The notes below the pieces were generated by a model that did not search any database, was not told where the DNA came from, and saw only the letters and a list, made by a program, of their open reading frames with translations. Below, piece after piece: positions 5,231-6,025 of a stretch of 6,025 nt of DNA (positions are counted from its first letter, which is position 1; each line of letters starts with the position of its first letter). Origin of the DNA: UBA6136 sp046305255 (lineage in GTDB: Bacteria > Pseudomonadota > Gammaproteobacteria > Methylococcales > Methylococcaceae); assembly GCA_046305255.1 (NCBI GenBank), contig JBKCCF010000251.1:1-6025 (forward strand), read 5' to 3'. Position numbers and translations under genes: made by a program.

Positions 5231-6025
5231 CTAGCCGAGACTCACCGTCAGTACATTGCCACTCGTTAGCAATCTGCCCGCCAGCTCAGCCATAGGCACC
5301 TCGGCAGCACCGGTCCGATAAGGGTTCGGCACGCGCACAAAATCCAGCGGGAGGCCGTTGAGCGTCAGCGACAGCGGGCCATGACCAGTACTGCCGATGC
5401 AATAGCGAATGTCGAAGGGTTGATCGGCGATGTCCATCTTCACCCGCAGGCCGTCCAGTGATGGCGGCAGGACCGGGTCTATCACCAGGCACTGGCTGGC
5501 CTGACGAATACCCAGCAGGCAACGCAGAATCAGGCTGATGGCGATGCCCGCACCGCTGGAGTAGACGCGCCAGCCACCTTCCAGCGCGATATCGCCTTTG
5601 AGCGCCCGCGCATAATCGGTATAGGCCTGATAGCGGTCGTTGAAGGCCGCATCGGAACTGGAGTAATAGCAATTGGCCTGCCGCCGGGTTGCCGGTGCGA
5701 TGAGCGCCTGCACGCCAATGGGAATGGCCTGTCCCAGGGCGGCGAAAAAACCCTCGGCATCGCCGTAATGCCAGAGCGCCTCGGCGTAGCGCAGATGGGC
5801 GTGGGTATACATGATGCCGATTTCGCGGCCGAAGAAGCTGCTACTCTCGGCGCGCTGGAAGATAGTCATCGGGCCACCCTGATAGGCCATCGGCCGATCG
5901 AACAAATGGGCACCATCGGGGCCATGCAGGTGCTGGCGAATCAGGGCCAGCTGCTGCCGCGCCTCCTCGGGGCTGAGCATGTCGTTGATGACGGCGTGCA
6001 TCATGGGCAGCAGGCTGTAGGACAG
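5231..6025 (-). CDS. C-terminal part of a GH94-like carbohydrate phosphorylase, 5' end off the window
   Basis: The frame is open from the right edge to TAG at 5233-5231, giving 264 visible residues. The ATG at 6004 is internal, because in-frame LSYSLLP precedes it and the protein clearly continues upstream. Visible motifs, numbered from the edge, are FDRPMAYQGG (42-51), QRAESSSFFGREIGIMYTHAHLRYAEA (57-83), NCYYSSSDAAFNDRYQAY (118-135), GGWRVYSSGAGIAISLI (150-166), and LLGIRQ then VIDPVLPPSLDGLRV (170-195). The last block matches the junction of the (alpha/alpha)6 barrel and C-terminal beta domain in GH94-type phosphorylases (ILGIRP...DPCIP in cellobiose phosphorylase). Such enzymes split beta-glucosides with phosphate to give a sugar 1-phosphate. 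The catalytic Asp lies upstream, and substrate cannot be told. Related families (GH149, GH161, or the phosphorylase part of NdvB-type glucan synthases) remain possible. No membrane segment is visible. Confidence 0.75.
   Translation of the reverse strand: MSYSLLPMMHAVINDMLSPEEARQQLALIRQHLHGPDGAHLFDRPMAYQGGPMTIFQRAESSSFFGREIGIMYTHAHLRYAEALWHYGDAEGFFAALGQAIPIGVQALIAPATRRQANCYYSSSDAAFNDRYQAYTDYARALKGDIALEGGWRVYSSGAGIAISLILRCLLGIRQASQCLVIDPVLPPSLDGLRVKMDIADQPFDIRYCIGSTGHGPLSLTLNGLPLDFVRVPNPYRTGAAEVPMAELAGRLLTSGNVLTVSLG

Noticed and set aside
6002..6004. ATG at 6004 as the true start of the minus-strand phosphorylase gene
   Set aside because: The frame stays open to the edge with plausible family sequence (LSYSLLP) before it, and a 257-residue protein would lack the catalytic domain.

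Overview
The window looks like ordinary chromosomal DNA of a GC-rich gammaproteobacterium. The evidence is protein resemblance: the alanine transaminase is close to E. coli AlaC through almost its whole length, the homoserine dehydrogenase is close to the single-function Pseudomonas-type Hom, and ThiD has the usual proteobacterial motifs. Threonine synthase is the short form (about 350-380 residues, Bacillus-like), not the long form of E. coli and Pseudomonas. That argues against Pseudomonas itself, but I cannot name a genus. I see no tRNA, rRNA, CRISPR array, insertion sequence or attachment site.

Layout. At 1-649 on the minus strand is the 5' part of thiD (pyrimidine kinase of thiamine synthesis); its 3' end lies off the left edge. 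A 240-base divergent spacer (650-889) holds a good sigma70-like promoter for the rightward genes, a weaker candidate back-to-back promoter for thiD, and a structured thiD leader. Rightward come alaC (890-2074), hom (2124-3434, TTG start) and thrC (3530-4672), all on the plus strand with spacers of 49 and 95 bases; they are probably one transcript. After 130 bases a small Cys-rich lipoprotein of unknown function follows (4803-5180). Convergent to it, 50 bases further on, is the C-terminal part of a large GH94-like carbohydrate phosphorylase (minus strand, 5231 to the right edge).

How the genes work together. Hom makes homoserine from aspartate semialdehyde, and ThrC turns O-phosphohomoserine into threonine. 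The step between them, homoserine kinase (thrB), and aspartokinase are not in the window. AlaC joins pyruvate/alanine and glutamate/2-oxoglutarate, so the cluster couples alanine with the aspartate family. ThiD, the lipoprotein and the phosphorylase are neighbours with no evident shared pathway.

I do not see a clearly new multi-gene system. The points most worth a second look are a Cys-rich insertion in ThrC (C209, C219, C222, C226), a perfect 10-bp inverted repeat between hom and thrC, a 10-mer (CGATACGCAG) shared by the spacers before hom and before thrC, and a thiD leader that can fold in two mutually exclusive ways but does not match the TPP riboswitch.
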